A stretch of 64,000 nucleotides of DNA from Limnohabitans sp. 2KL-51 (GCF_003063645.1 NZ_NESJ01000013.1:1-64000); one strand, 5' to 3'. Shown: positions 38,198-47,362, numbered from the stretch's first letter. Made by a program: numbers and translations. Notes: a model not told the origin generated them from the letters alone.

Positions 38198-39730
38198 ATG
38201 AGTCTCAGTTTGGTGCACAGCCGCGCTTTGGTTGGCTTGCAGGCGCCCGCCGTCACCGTTGAGGTGCACCTGGCGAATGGTCTGCCCAGCTTCACGCTGG
38301 TGGGCCTGGCGGATGTCGAAGTCAAAGAAGCCCGCGAACGGGTGCGCTCGGCCCTGCAAAACAGCGGGCTGGACTTTCCGCACAACCAACGCATCACCGT
38401 CAACCTGGCCCCGGCCGACTTGCCCAAAGACTCCGGGCGTCTGGATTTGCCCATCGCGCTGGGCATCTTGGCGGCCAGTGGACAGATTGACGCGAGCAAA
38501 CTGGCGGGCTACGAATTTGCAGGGGAGTTGTCGCTGTCGGGTGAGCTGCGTCCGGTGCGCGGCGCACTGGCCATGAGCTTGGTGCTGCGCCGGCAGCAGG
38601 TTCGCACGCGGCTGGTCTTGCCCCCGGGCAGCGCCGAAGAAGCGGCGCTGGTGCCAGATGCTGAAGTGTTCAGGGCTCGCCACCTGCTCGATGTGGTGCA
38701 ACAGTTTTTGCCGCCATCCAATGAGCCGCCACCCGAGCCCAGCGACGGCTGGTCGCGCATGGCCGCCACCACGCCCAGCGCCCCTCCACGCTATGCCGAC
38801 CTGGCCGATGTGAAAGGCCAAGCAGGCATCAAACGGGTGCTGGAAATCGCCGCTGCAGGAGGCCATTCGCTGCTCATGATCGGCCCGCCGGGTTCAGGCA
38901 AGTCCATGCTGGCGCAGCGCTTTGCGGGTTTGCTGCCGCCCATGGCCATCGAAGACGCCTTGGAATCGGCCGCCATCGCCGGCCTGGCAGGGCGTTTTGA
39001 CCTGACACGCTGGGCACAACGCCCCACGGGCCAGCCCCATCACTCCGCCAGCGCGGTGGCCTTGGTGGGCGGCGGCTCGCCACCGCGCCCAGGTGAAATT
39101 TCACTGGCGCACCACGGTGTGCTGTTTCTGGACGAGCTGCCCGAATTTCCGCGTGCAGCGCTGGAGGCCCTGCGCGAACCTCTGGAGACGGGCACCATCA
39201 CCATCGCGCGGGCCGCTCGGCGAGCCGAGTTTCCGGCGCGCTTTCAGTTGATCGCCGCCATGAACCCCTGCCCTTGCGGCTATTTGGGCAGCGCCTCCCG
39301 CGCCTGCCGCTGCTCACCCGACCAGGTCAGCCGCTACCAGGGCAAGCTCAGCGGCCCGCTGCTGGACCGCATCGACTTGCACATCGAAGTGCCCAGCCTG
39401 CCTGCGCACGACTTGCTGAGCGCCCCACCCGGAGAAAGCACCGCTACGATTGCGGCGCGCAGCCTGGCCGCCCGCGAACTCGCCCTGGCACGGCAAGGCT
39501 GCACCAACGCCGACCTGCAAGGCCAGGCCATCGACAATCAATCGCGCCTGGAAGACAACGCCACTGCCTTGCTGCAAAAAGCCGCCGTCAAACTCGGCTG
39601 GAGCGGCCGCAGCGTGCACCGCAGCCTCAAAGTCGCCCGCACCATCGCCGACCTGGCGGGCAGCGACACGATTGCCGCCGCCCATGTGGCAGAGGCGGTG
39701 CAGTACCGGCGGGTGCTCAAAGAACAGTGA
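38198..39730 (+). CDS. comM: YifB/ComM family Mg-chelatase-like AAA ATPase
   Basis: A 510-residue protein with an N-terminal Lon-protease-like domain (SLVHSRALVGLQAPAVTVEVHLANGLPSFTLVG), a central AAA+ module with Walker A GPPGSGKS and Walker B LFLDELPEF, a Cys cluster NPCPCGYLGSASRACRC, and the C-terminal Mg-chelatase-type domain. ComM is a bidirectional helicase that extends branch migration during natural transformation. The start at 38198 (MSLSLVHSRALVG) is the family start behind a GGGAGGGG box. Confidence 0.94.
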   Translation: MSLSLVHSRALVGLQAPAVTVEVHLANGLPSFTLVGLADVEVKEARERVRSALQNSGLDFPHNQRITVNLAPADLPKDSGRLDLPIALGILAASGQIDASKLAGYEFAGELSLSGELRPVRGALAMSLVLRRQQVRTRLVLPPGSAEEAALVPDAEVFRARHLLDVVQQFLPPSNEPPPEPSDGWSRMAATTPSAPPRYADLADVKGQAGIKRVLEIAAAGGHSLLMIGPPGSGKSMLAQRFAGLLPPMAIEDALESAAIAGLAGRFDLTRWAQRPTGQPHHSASAVALVGGGSPPRPGEISLAHHGVLFLDELPEFPRAALEALREPLETGTITIARAARRAEFPARFQLIAAMNPCPCGYLGSASRACRCSPDQVSRYQGKLSGPLLDRIDLHIEVPSLPAHDLLSAPPGESTATIAARSLAARELALARQGCTNADLQGQAIDNQSRLEDNATALLQKAAVKLGWSGRSVHRSLKVARTIADLAGSDTIAAAHVAEAVQYRRVLKEQ

Positions 39731-39737
39731 GCCTTAC

Positions 39738-39820
39738 GTGCCTCTACAAGCGCTTACAACTTCAGCGTCCTGCTGCGCCGCGCAGTCAACGCACAGCGGC
39801 ACCAGCCGTTATAGAGGCAC
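39738..39820. repeat. Separated inverted repeat downstream of comM
   Basis: GTGCCTCTA (39738-39746) and TAGAGGCAC (39812-39820) are perfect inverted 9-mers 65 bp apart. They bracket most of the comM-hypothetical gene spacer. A long-range RNA stem or chance; no function assigned. Confidence 0.4.
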
Positions 39821-39841
39821 CTACACCCACAAGGTCCTTCC

Positions 39842-40228
39842 ATGAACAAAGTCTTGCGCCCACTGATTTTGGGAGTTTTGATCGCCAGCGTGAGCAGCTT
39901 GGCCCTGGCCGAAGGACGCCACGGCCCCCGCCACCCAGGCAACAGCCACGGCAACTACGGCAACCATGGAAAACATGGCAGTCACCGAGCCGCAGAGTGG
40001 CTTGGGGCTTTGGTGGTTTTGGGCCTGGCCGGTGCGGCCATCAATGCCGCAGCCAGCCAACCCGAACCTGCAGCGCCCTCCGTTAGCTACGTTTCACCGC
40101 CCATCAGCTACGCAGCACCCCCGCCTGCACCGGTCAACGCCAGTTATTTTTGCGCTTCGGCCAGACAGTTCTACCCTTACACCGCCTACTGTCCTGAAGG
40201 CTGGCAACTGGTGTTGCCTGCGCGGTAA
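39842..40228 (+). CDS. Hypothetical secreted protein
   Basis: I recognise no named family. The 128-residue protein has a signal peptide (1-23, ending LALA), a His/Gly/Asn-rich stretch (EGRHGPRHPGNSHGNYGNHGKHGSH), a possible membrane helix (WLGALVVLGLAGAAINAAA), a Pro/Ala-rich linker and a C-terminal motif with two cysteines (YFCASARQFYPYTAYCPEGW). That last motif is common in small Burkholderiales envelope proteins. The His-rich part could bind metal. Confidence 0.78.
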   Translation: MNKVLRPLILGVLIASVSSLALAEGRHGPRHPGNSHGNYGNHGKHGSHRAAEWLGALVVLGLAGAAINAAASQPEPAAPSVSYVSPPISYAAPPPAPVNASYFCASARQFYPYTAYCPEGWQLVLPAR

Positions 40229-40239
40229 TGGCTTGCCCA

Positions 40240-41010
40240 TTACACCAAAGACAAGCCGCCGTCCATCATCAAGGTGTGCCCGGTGACCAGGCCCGAAGCC
40301 GATGAGGCCAAAAACATGATCGCGTGCACGATGTCTTCTTCGGTGCCGGTGCGCTTGAGCGGGATGCTTTGCGTCTTGGTGCGCACGTAATCCGGGTTGG
40401 CAAACAAATCCTTCGTCATGCCCGAGGGAATGGCGGTGGGCGCCAGCGCATTCACCCGCACCAGCGGCGCCCACTCGACGGCCATCACCTTGGTCATGTG
40501 CGAGACGGCCGCTTTTTGAATGCCGTAAGGCGTGCCCTTGCCCGAGACCACCACCCCATTGACACTGCCAATGTTCACAATCGCGCCACCCCGGCTGCGC
40601 ATGGGTTCGCCAAAAACCTGGCAGCTGCGGTAAACACCGTTCAGGTTCACATCGGTCAGCGTCATCCAGGTTTCTTCGTCACAACCGGCAAAGTCCGAGC
40701 GGATTTGCAAGCCATGCGCATTGACCAGCACATCCAGGCCTTCGGTAAGCGCCACCTCGGCCTGCACCGCTTGCAGCGAAGCCCGGTCGCGCACATCGGC
40801 TACGCGGTGCGTAATTTGTGGGTGCTGCTCACCGCCTTCAGCGGGTGACTGGTCCACACTCCAGACTTGCGCACCCAAAGACGCAAAGCCCCGGCAGATC
40901 GCTGCCCCCAGCGTGCCGCGCCCGCCCGTCACCAGCACGTGGGCCCCCACCAAATCACGGTAGGGGAAGGCGTAATCGCCACTTGGCGCAAAGTTGCCCA
41001 AAGCCACCAT
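40240..41010 (-). CDS. SDR family oxidoreductase
   Basis: A 256-residue short-chain dehydrogenase. Cofactor motif VTGGRGTLGAAICRG deviates from the usual GxxxGxG only in its middle; NAHG replaces NNAG. Active-site residues are Ser in NIGSVNG and Tyr/Lys in YGIQKAAV. It is the third gene of a minus-strand operon after a MmgE/PrpD-like protein and a Bug solute-binding protein, 3 bp behind the latter. It may act on the imported acid or its degradation product. Confidence 0.87.
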   Translation of the reverse strand: MVALGNFAPSGDYAFPYRDLVGAHVLVTGGRGTLGAAICRGFASLGAQVWSVDQSPAEGGEQHPQITHRVADVRDRASLQAVQAEVALTEGLDVLVNAHGLQIRSDFAGCDEETWMTLTDVNLNGVYRSCQVFGEPMRSRGGAIVNIGSVNGVVVSGKGTPYGIQKAAVSHMTKVMAVEWAPLVRVNALAPTAIPSGMTKDLFANPDYVRTKTQSIPLKRTGTEEDIVHAIMFLASSASGLVTGHTLMMDGGLSLV

Positions 41011-41013
41011 GGC

Positions 41014-41991
41014 TCAGTCCACCGTGGCGCCGGAGATCTTCACACCCTCGGCCCACATCTCAATCTGGCGCGTCACAAACTGGCGAAACTCGTCAGGCTT
41101 GTTGCCCACCACGGTGCTGCCCAAATCGTTCATCTTCTGCGCCACATCGGCTTGCTTGAGCGCGTCTGCCAAGTCCAGCGCCAGCTTGTCCACCACCGAT
41201 TTGGGCGTGCCCTTGGGGGCAAAAAAACCAGCCCAAGGCGCTGCATTGAAATTGGCAAAGCCTTGCTCGGCCACCGTTTTGTAATCAGGCGCACCGGGCG
41301 CACGCTGGGGCGTGGTGATGGCGATCATCTTGAGCTTGCCCGCCTTCAAATGCTGTTGCACCGCCGGCAAACCCGTGACGCCCACCATCAACGTGCCGCC
41401 CAGCAAGTCGGTGATCATGGGGGTGCTGCCCTTGTATGGGATGTGGGTCAGTTGCACATTGGACCTGGCTTTCAGGATTTCCATGCCCAGGTGCGAGGCC
41501 GTGCCATTGCCGTCCGAGCCATAGGAAAATTTTCCAGGTTCTTTCTTGAGCAAGGCGATCAGCTCGGGCAGGGTGTTGGCGGGCACCTGTGGGTTGACCA
41601 CAATCGCGTTCGGGTAGATGGTGGCCTGCGTCAAGGGCTCGAAATCGTTCAGCGGGTGGTAAGGCATCTTCTTGTACAAGGAGATGTTGATCGAATGCGA
41701 TCCGGTCACGCCCAGCACAATGTTGTAGCCGTCTGGAGCCGATTTGGCCACCAGGTCCGAGCCCACGTTGCCGCCCGCACCCGCCTTGTTGTCAATGACC
41801 ACAGGCTGCCCCCACTTGGTGCTGAGTTTTTCAGCCACCACACGGGCCGTGATGTCGGTCGCGCCACCGGGCGGGAAAGGCACCACGATGCGCACCGGCT
41901 TGTTGGGAAAGTCGGTGGTCTGCGCCGCCAAGGGTCCAGCCAGCCAGGCTGTAGCCAGCACAGCGGTCATGGCAAGGGTTTTCTTCAACAT
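41014..41991 (-). CDS. Bug family tripartite tricarboxylate transporter receptor
   Basis: A 325-residue periplasmic binding protein of the TctC/Bug family. Signal peptide to about residue 24 (GPLAAQ), then the signature NKPVRIVVPFPPGGATDITARVVAEKLS and GAGGNVGSDLVAKSAPDGYNIVLGV. Bug proteins bind carboxylates such as citrate, glutamate or nicotinate and are very abundant in Burkholderiales. The start at 41991 overlaps the end of the upstream MmgE/PrpD gene by 7 bp. No TctA/TctB permease is in the window. Confidence 0.92.
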   Translation of the reverse strand: MLKKTLAMTAVLATAWLAGPLAAQTTDFPNKPVRIVVPFPPGGATDITARVVAEKLSTKWGQPVVIDNKAGAGGNVGSDLVAKSAPDGYNIVLGVTGSHSINISLYKKMPYHPLNDFEPLTQATIYPNAIVVNPQVPANTLPELIALLKKEPGKFSYGSDGNGTASHLGMEILKARSNVQLTHIPYKGSTPMITDLLGGTLMVGVTGLPAVQQHLKAGKLKMIAITTPQRAPGAPDYKTVAEQGFANFNAAPWAGFFAPKGTPKSVVDKLALDLADALKQADVAQKMNDLGSTVVGNKPDEFRQFVTRQIEMWAEGVKISGATVD

Positions 41992-43307
41992 GGGGTTTTC
42001 TCCTGGGGTGAATTCCAAAACGGAAAAGGGTGGGCCTCCAACGGGGCGTGCAGCAATTGCGCGGCCCAGTCAGCGGCTTGCGCGGCTGGCAAACTGCCCT
42101 CGCAGTAACTCAAAAATTTGTCCATCAACGCCTCTTCGGTGAAAGGCATTTGTGCATCACCGGGCACGGCCGTCACTTCGTGCTCGTGCCGACTGCCGTC
42201 TTGGCAGGCGATCAACAGCCGTGCGCCGCGCAGGCCCTGCTGCGTCCAGGGCGCGTCCACTTGCACCTGCACCTTGGCTTCCAGCGCACGCAACGCAGGG
42301 TCTTGAAACTGCGGTTCGCGGTAAATCCAGGGGTCCAGTCGGCCCCAGCGCAACATGGCGGCCAGACCAAAACTCAGCGAGAACTGAGCTTGCAAAGGCG
42401 TTTGGGGTGCCCGGTTGCCACAGTAAATGGTGGCTTCTTCATAGATCTGCAACACCACGCTGTCCACTGTGTCCAGATCGATCACGTCCCGCAGCGCATG
42501 GGCTGCCAGAGCGCCGTAATGCACATGTCGCACCGCCGCATAGGGCTTGAAATACGCCTTCAACAATTGAAAGTCCGGCGCATGGTCAAAAGCCACGGGC
42601 GGTTTGCCCAGACCAACGCTTGCGTATTCGGCCACCGAACCGGCAGGGGCAGTGATGCCGCTGGCCACCGCCAGCGCGGCACTTTGCCCCAGTTGCGCCG
42701 CATGGCCCAAATAGGTGTTGCGTGCGGTATCGCCTGATCGCACAGGCCAATACAAACTCATGGGCAACTGGCAAGCGGCCATGTTCACGGCCTGGACGAT
42801 TTGGTCGGGCGTCAGGCCCAGCGCATGGGCCACCGCAGCGGCAGCGCCCAAGGCAGGCCAGTTGCCGTCCACATGCATGCCCGGGTTGATGCGCAAACTG
42901 GCCCCCATGCGGGCACCGATTTCGTAGCCCACCACCCATGATTTCAGAAACTGCCCATAGGTCAACCGCGACGCTATGGGCCACAGCGCCGCCAAGGCCG
43001 CCACACCCGGACGGCCATGGGCACCGGCATGGCCCTCACAGGCCTCGTCCCAGCATGCGGCCATGGCCAGCACCAACGCGGCATGGCCCACAGACAGGCC
43101 GGGTCCATCGGGCGTCAGGCGAAAGTTGCCCGGATCGGCCGCCGCAGCGCGCTGCGCCAATTCGGCCACGGGCCCCGCGCGCAACCCCGCCGTGATGCAA
43201 CCCAGGGTGTCGAGCACCAGCCAACGGGCGTGGGTGTGCAACGCCGGGTGTGCGTCCAGATCGACGGCTTGTAAACGCTGCAAAACCGAGAGCAATTGAG
43301 CATCCAT
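41985..43307 (-). CDS. MmgE/PrpD family protein
   Basis: A 440-residue protein of the 2-methylcitrate dehydratase/cis-aconitate decarboxylase fold. Segments such as HARWLVLDTLGCITAGLR, HAALVLAMAACWDEACEGHAGAHGRPGVAALAAL and KAYFKPYAAVRHVHYGALAAHALRD are typical. Members dehydrate or decarboxylate branched tricarboxylic acids, but most paralogues near Bug genes are uncharacterised. It is the first gene of the operon with the Bug receptor and the SDR, divergent from an MFS gene. Confidence 0.9.
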   Translation of the reverse strand: MDAQLLSVLQRLQAVDLDAHPALHTHARWLVLDTLGCITAGLRAGPVAELAQRAAAADPGNFRLTPDGPGLSVGHAALVLAMAACWDEACEGHAGAHGRPGVAALAALWPIASRLTYGQFLKSWVVGYEIGARMGASLRINPGMHVDGNWPALGAAAAVAHALGLTPDQIVQAVNMAACQLPMSLYWPVRSGDTARNTYLGHAAQLGQSAALAVASGITAPAGSVAEYASVGLGKPPVAFDHAPDFQLLKAYFKPYAAVRHVHYGALAAHALRDVIDLDTVDSVVLQIYEEATIYCGNRAPQTPLQAQFSLSFGLAAMLRWGRLDPWIYREPQFQDPALRALEAKVQVQVDAPWTQQGLRGARLLIACQDGSRHEHEVTAVPGDAQMPFTEEALMDKFLSYCEGSLPAAQAADWAAQLLHAPLEAHPFPFWNSPQEKTPC

Positions 43308-43434
43308 ATCTTGTCCACTTTGCGCTTACTCTAAAGCGTATTGCGCCCGCCAAACCGCACCGATGCGACAGCTTTTCTGACCCGATGCACGCAAGTTGAA
43401 GCGTGGTGCTTGACCGTGTCACGATAATGAGCCC

Positions 43435-44655
43435 ATGCGGTATTCACCTCGCCTTTCGTTGAGAACTTTAGATTTGGGCCCTTTCAGCTTCTGGCTGTCG
43501 TTGCCCCAGCTCATCACATGGGGCAGTGTTTTCTATACCTTCTCACTGCTGATGACGCCCCTGGAAGCCGAGCTGGGCATGAGCCGGGCCGAGTCGTCGC
43601 TGGCTTTCAGTTTGGCGCTGCTGGCCGAAGGTTTGATGGCCTATGGGGTGGGGCGCTGGATCGACGAGGGGCGCGAGCGCTGGGTCATGACGCTGGGCTC
43701 CTTGTGGATTGGCGTGGGCCTGGTGGGCCACAGTTTCGTCACCACGGTGGCGGGGTTTTATGCCGCCTGGATCTGGCTGGGCCTGGGCACAGCGGCCACT
43801 TTTTACACCCCCGCCTTTGCCGTGGTCACTCGGCGTTTTCCGCAGGATTTTCGGCGCGCCATCATCACGCTCACGTTTTTGGGCGGGCTGGCCAGCACGG
43901 TGTTCATTCCGTTGTTTGCTTGGTGGATGGATCTGTGGGGTTGGCGCCAGGCCCTGTGGGGACTGGCGGCACTGCAGTTTTTGATTTGTGCGCCCTTGCA
44001 TGCCTGGTTACTCCAAGACGCGCCACTCAAAGTGCTCGAGACCACTTCGCACGACAAAGTGCAACCGGCTTCGGTGCGCGAACACCTGCGCCACGCGCCG
44101 TTTTGGCTGTTGGCGCTGTTCATGGTGCTGATGATGTCGGTCACCTCGGCGTTGCCCGCGCACATGATCGCCTTGCTGCAAGAGTCGGGCTTGTCCCCGG
44201 CCTGGGTGATTGCCATCCCGGCGGCCATCGGGGTGATCCAGGTGTTGGGGCGGTTGGTGCTGTTTGTGTTTGAGCGTTACTGGGACGTGCACGCCGCCAA
44301 CCGCTGGATTCCCACGCTGATTCCGGCGGGCGTGCTGACTTTGCTGATTGGCGGTCTCAGCCCTCTCGCCTCGCTGGTGTTTGTGCTGCTTTATGGCCTG
44401 GGCAATGGCATGAACACCATCGTCAAGGGCACGGCCATGGCGCAGTACGTCAGCCGCCAGCATGTCGGGCAACTCAACGGCTTGCTGGGACTTCCGATTG
44501 CGCTGGCCCGCGCCGCTGCCCCCTTGACCTTGGGCCTGCTGTGGTCGCCACAACACGGCTACACCCTGGCGCTGTGGTGGCTGTTATTGGCCAGTTTGCT
44601 CGGCACGGCCGCGCTGTGGTCAGCGCAAAGCTATGCCCGTGCTGCGCAGCACTGA
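43435..44655 (+). CDS. MFS transporter
   Basis: A 406-residue twelve-helix major facilitator. Helix 1 contains SLPQLITWGSVFYTFSLLMTPLEAELG, and the loop after helix 2 has a version of the A motif (GVGRWIDEGRERWVM). Substrate unknown. It is divergent from the MmgE/PrpD-Bug-SDR operon with 127 bp between starts, so it may move the same compound, but this rests on position only. Confidence 0.9.
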   Translation: MRYSPRLSLRTLDLGPFSFWLSLPQLITWGSVFYTFSLLMTPLEAELGMSRAESSLAFSLALLAEGLMAYGVGRWIDEGRERWVMTLGSLWIGVGLVGHSFVTTVAGFYAAWIWLGLGTAATFYTPAFAVVTRRFPQDFRRAIITLTFLGGLASTVFIPLFAWWMDLWGWRQALWGLAALQFLICAPLHAWLLQDAPLKVLETTSHDKVQPASVREHLRHAPFWLLALFMVLMMSVTSALPAHMIALLQESGLSPAWVIAIPAAIGVIQVLGRLVLFVFERYWDVHAANRWIPTLIPAGVLTLLIGGLSPLASLVFVLLYGLGNGMNTIVKGTAMAQYVSRQHVGQLNGLLGLPIALARAAAPLTLGLLWSPQHGYTLALWWLLLASLLGTAALWSAQSYARAAQH

Positions 44656-44670
44656 ACCGTGCATCCGGAT

Positions 44671-44700
44671 GGTCTTATATCTACACAGGCATATATAACC
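44671..44700. promoter_or_regulatory. AT-rich dyad upstream of the rhodanese operon
   Basis: GGTCTTATAT (44671-44680) and ATATATAACC (44691-44700) are inverted with 8 of 10 matches around a 10-bp centre, 81 bp before the rhodanese ATG. The second arm could double as a -10 region. AT-rich dyads of this kind are bound by ArsR-type sulfur sensors such as BigR, but no such gene is in the window. Confidence 0.4.
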
Positions 44701-44781
44701 AACTAAAAAATCGTTCCCATGTCTGAAGGGGTTGCCCACAATCTGGCCATCTTTTGCTCTTCTCCTTTTGGAAACGTCCCC

Positions 44782-45732
44782 ATGAAACACCTCTCTGCTT
44801 TGATCCTGGCCTTAACGGCCGCCAGCTTCAGCGTCAGCGCCCTGGCGACTCAACCTCTTCTCACTCCTGCCGAGCTGCAAGCCAAGTTGTCCGATGCCAA
44901 CGTGCGCGTGATCGACATCCGCGACCCCAAGTCGTATGCCACCAACCACATCCCCGGCGCACTGAATGCACCCTATGGCACCTGGCGCGGCCCGGCCAAC
45001 AACCCTGGCGAACTGCCCGGCCTGCCCAAGCTGACCACCCTGGTGCAAAGCCTGGGCCTCACGCCCAGCACCCACGCGGTGATTGTGTCCAGCGGCGCGG
45101 ACGCCACCGACTTTGGTGCCTCGGCTCGGGTTTACTGGACCCTCAAAGTACTTGGCTTCCAAGATCTGTCGGTGCTCAACGGCGGCGTCAAGGGCTGGAG
45201 CACGGCGGGCCTGCCACAAAACAACGCGGCCGTGAAAGTCGCGGCCAGCAGCTTCCAGCCGCAAATCGACAAGAGCTTGGTGGCCACCAAAGAAGAGCTG
45301 GTAGCCCGCGTGAAGTCGGGCGATGCCACCTTGATCGACGCCCGCCCGGCTGAATTCTTCAAAGGCGACACCCGCCATGTGGCCGCCAGCGTGCCCGGCA
45401 CCTTGCAAGGTGCAGTGAACGTGGAGCACGACAAATGGTTTGCCCCTGGCACCTCCACCTTTGTGAGCACCGACCAGGCCCAAAAAGTGGCAGCGTCCAG
45501 TCCCATCGATCCGGCCAAAGAGACCGTGTCGTTTTGCAACACCGGCCACTGGGCGGCGACCAACTGGTTTGCCATGTCCGAAGTGCTGGGCCAGAAAAAC
45601 GTGAAGCTCTATGCGGGCTCCATGGTTGAGTGGTCCAAAGACCCCAACGGGCTGCCCATGGCCAACGTGCCCAGCCGCCCCAAGCAGCTGCTGATCGACG
45701 CCAAGTTCTGGGCGGAAAAAACTTTCAAATAA
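44782..45732 (+). CDS. Periplasmic rhodanese-domain sulfurtransferase
   Basis: A 316-residue secreted protein with a signal peptide (1-22, ending SALA) and two rhodanese domains. In the first domain the active-site loop reads VIVSSGADATDF and lacks the catalytic Cys. The second has the loop FCNTGHWAATNWF with the Cys. This matches thiosulfate sulfurtransferases where only the C-terminal domain is active. The start at 44782 begins the signal peptide. It is 9 bp ahead of a TsuA-like transporter gene, so both probably handle thiosulfate or other sulfane sulfur. Confidence 0.9.
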   Translation: MKHLSALILALTAASFSVSALATQPLLTPAELQAKLSDANVRVIDIRDPKSYATNHIPGALNAPYGTWRGPANNPGELPGLPKLTTLVQSLGLTPSTHAVIVSSGADATDFGASARVYWTLKVLGFQDLSVLNGGVKGWSTAGLPQNNAAVKVAASSFQPQIDKSLVATKEELVARVKSGDATLIDARPAEFFKGDTRHVAASVPGTLQGAVNVEHDKWFAPGTSTFVSTDQAQKVAASSPIDPAKETVSFCNTGHWAATNWFAMSEVLGQKNVKLYAGSMVEWSKDPNGLPMANVPSRPKQLLIDAKFWAEKTFK

Positions 45733-45741
45733 ATTCAAGTC

Positions 45742-46815
45742 ATGAAACGCCTTCCTTTGGCGGCCTTGCTGGCCGCCTTTTTCATCTTTTTGGCACTGAC
45801 CGTGTCCATCCGCCAAGCCGTGCTGATGGGTGTGGGCGTGGGCATGGGGGCAGCACTGGCCGGTGCGCGATTTGGTTTCACCACCGGCTGGCGACAGCTC
45901 ATAGAGCAGCGCAACCCACAAGGCGTGACCGGGCAGGTGCTGCTGCTGGCACTGGCCAGCTTGGCGGCGTTGCCGCTGCTGGGGCAATTTTCTGAACTGC
46001 ACGCCGCCCTCGGGCCACCGAGCGTGAGCCTGCTGGTGGGCGCCTTTGTGTTCGGGCTGACCATGCAGATTGCCGACGGCTGCGGCTCGGGCAGCTTGTA
46101 CAAGGCGGGCCTGGGCGTGCCGCTGAACATGGGCATCTTGCCGCTTTTCGCCTTGGGCAGCTTCCTCGGTTCGGTGCACCTGGACAGCTGGTTGTCACTG
46201 GGCCAAACGGCCCCGGTCAGCTTCTCCGCCAGCCTGGGCATGGGCGGCGCTTTGGCCCTGACACTGGCCCTGCTGGCCGCCATTTTGGTGGCCGTGCGCC
46301 TGTGGGTCGGCGCGGGCCAAAGCTGGTTCGACAAACGCTGGGTCTGGGGAGCGGTGGCGCTGGCCGTGTTGGCGACATTGAACTTGTTGCTGGCCGGGCA
46401 GCCTTGGGGCGTGGTCTATGGCTTTGGCCTGTGGGCCGCCAAGGTGTCGGTGGCGCTGGGCGCGTTTGACCCTGCGACCAACGCCTTTTGGGGCCAAGCG
46501 GGCAACGCACAGCGCCTGACCCAAACCGTTTTCATGGACGTGACCACCATCACCAACATCGGTATTCTGGGCGGTGCGCTGTGGGCCTCGGCCAAGTCCC
46601 CGGCCGCTAGCAAGCCCCTGACCACGCAGCAATGGATGATTGGCTTGGTGGCCGGTTTCATCATGGGCTACAGCTCGCGTCTGGCCTTTGGCTGCAACAT
46701 CGGCGCCATGCTCAGCGGCATTTCCACCGGCAGCCTGCACGGCTGGCTGTGGGTGCCTTTGGCCTTTGCGGGCACGCTCATTGGCGTGCGCGTGCGCCGC
46801 CATTACCAGTTCTGA
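45742..46815 (+). CDS. tsuA: YeeE/YedE (TsuA-like) sulfur transporter
   Basis: A 357-residue inner-membrane protein with two homologous halves. The key cysteines sit in QIADGCGSGSLYKAGLGVPLN and SSRLAFGCNIGAMLSGISTGSLHGWLW, as in the thiosulfate importer TsuA. YedE relatives are also found with selenium genes, although none is adjacent here. It follows the rhodanese gene by 9 bp and precedes a 55-residue peptide gene by 10 bp. Confidence 0.9.
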   Translation: MKRLPLAALLAAFFIFLALTVSIRQAVLMGVGVGMGAALAGARFGFTTGWRQLIEQRNPQGVTGQVLLLALASLAALPLLGQFSELHAALGPPSVSLLVGAFVFGLTMQIADGCGSGSLYKAGLGVPLNMGILPLFALGSFLGSVHLDSWLSLGQTAPVSFSASLGMGGALALTLALLAAILVAVRLWVGAGQSWFDKRWVWGAVALAVLATLNLLLAGQPWGVVYGFGLWAAKVSVALGAFDPATNAFWGQAGNAQRLTQTVFMDVTTITNIGILGGALWASAKSPAASKPLTTQQWMIGLVAGFIMGYSSRLAFGCNIGAMLSGISTGSLHGWLWVPLAFAGTLIGVRVRRHYQF

Positions 46816-46825
46816 TGGAGGCCAC

Positions 46826-46993
46826 ATGAACACGACGCACAAACTGCAAGCGGTTTTCTGGCTGACCCTGGCCGCTTTTCTAGCCTGGGACTTTCAGGCC
46901 TCCGACCCGGTAGACCTGCGCAATGAACCACCCCTGATCGCTGCAGGCTCGGGCCAGGCCAGCAGCGGGGGGCATTGCTCGATGGCGAAGTGA
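46826..46993 (+). CDS. Small hypothetical membrane peptide in the sulfur operon
   Basis: A 55-residue ORF with a TGGAGG ribosome-binding site 7 bp before the ATG, 10 bp behind tsuA. It has one membrane helix (LQAVFWLTLAAFLAWDF) and a polar tail that ends GGHCSMAK with one Cys. Length, position and ribosome-binding site support a real gene. It may be a subunit or sulfur-binding accessory of the transporter; this is inference. Confidence 0.7.
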   Translation: MNTTHKLQAVFWLTLAAFLAWDFQASDPVDLRNEPPLIAAGSGQASSGGHCSMAK

Positions 46994-47091
46994 GGCTGAA
47001 AACCAAACCCCGGCCCTGCGAATCGGTCACACAGGCTTGACCGATCGGTGCTGGATGGCTATTCTTCCTTACCGCATCGTAAGGAAAAATC

Positions 47092-47361
47092 ATGCTCAGC
47101 ACCTTGACCAGCAAAGCGCAAATCACGCTGCCCAAAGATGTTCGGCAGATGCTTCAACTCGAGCCCGGCGACAAAGTGGCCTTTGTGCCGCAGGCCAATG
47201 GCCAAATTGTGGTGAGCAAAGCTTCCAAGGCCTCCTTTGCCAGCTTGCGCGGCTTGCTGCCAGCGCCTTTTCAAGCGCACACGGTCGAAGAAATGAACCA
47301 GGCCATCGAAGCGCAGGCCAGCAGCAAGCCTTTACTTGCGCGCAAAACCCGCAAGCCTTGA
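47092..47361 (+). CDS. AbrB/SpoVT-family antitoxin
   Basis: An 89-residue protein whose N-terminal swapped-hairpin domain is plain: MLSTLTSKAQITLPKDVRQMLQLEPGDKVAFVPQANGQIVV. It should bind DNA and the PIN toxin encoded directly behind it. The toxin ATG lies 1 bp after the antitoxin stop. This is the second toxin-antitoxin pair in the window and of a different antitoxin class than the first. Confidence 0.9.
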   Translation: MLSTLTSKAQITLPKDVRQMLQLEPGDKVAFVPQANGQIVVSKASKASFASLRGLLPAPFQAHTVEEMNQAIEAQASSKPLLARKTRKP

Positions 47362-47362
47362 G

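Noticed and set aside
39738..39820. Inverted 9-mers after comM as a terminator
   Set aside because: A 65-bp loop and no T-run make termination unlikely; it is listed only as a repeat.
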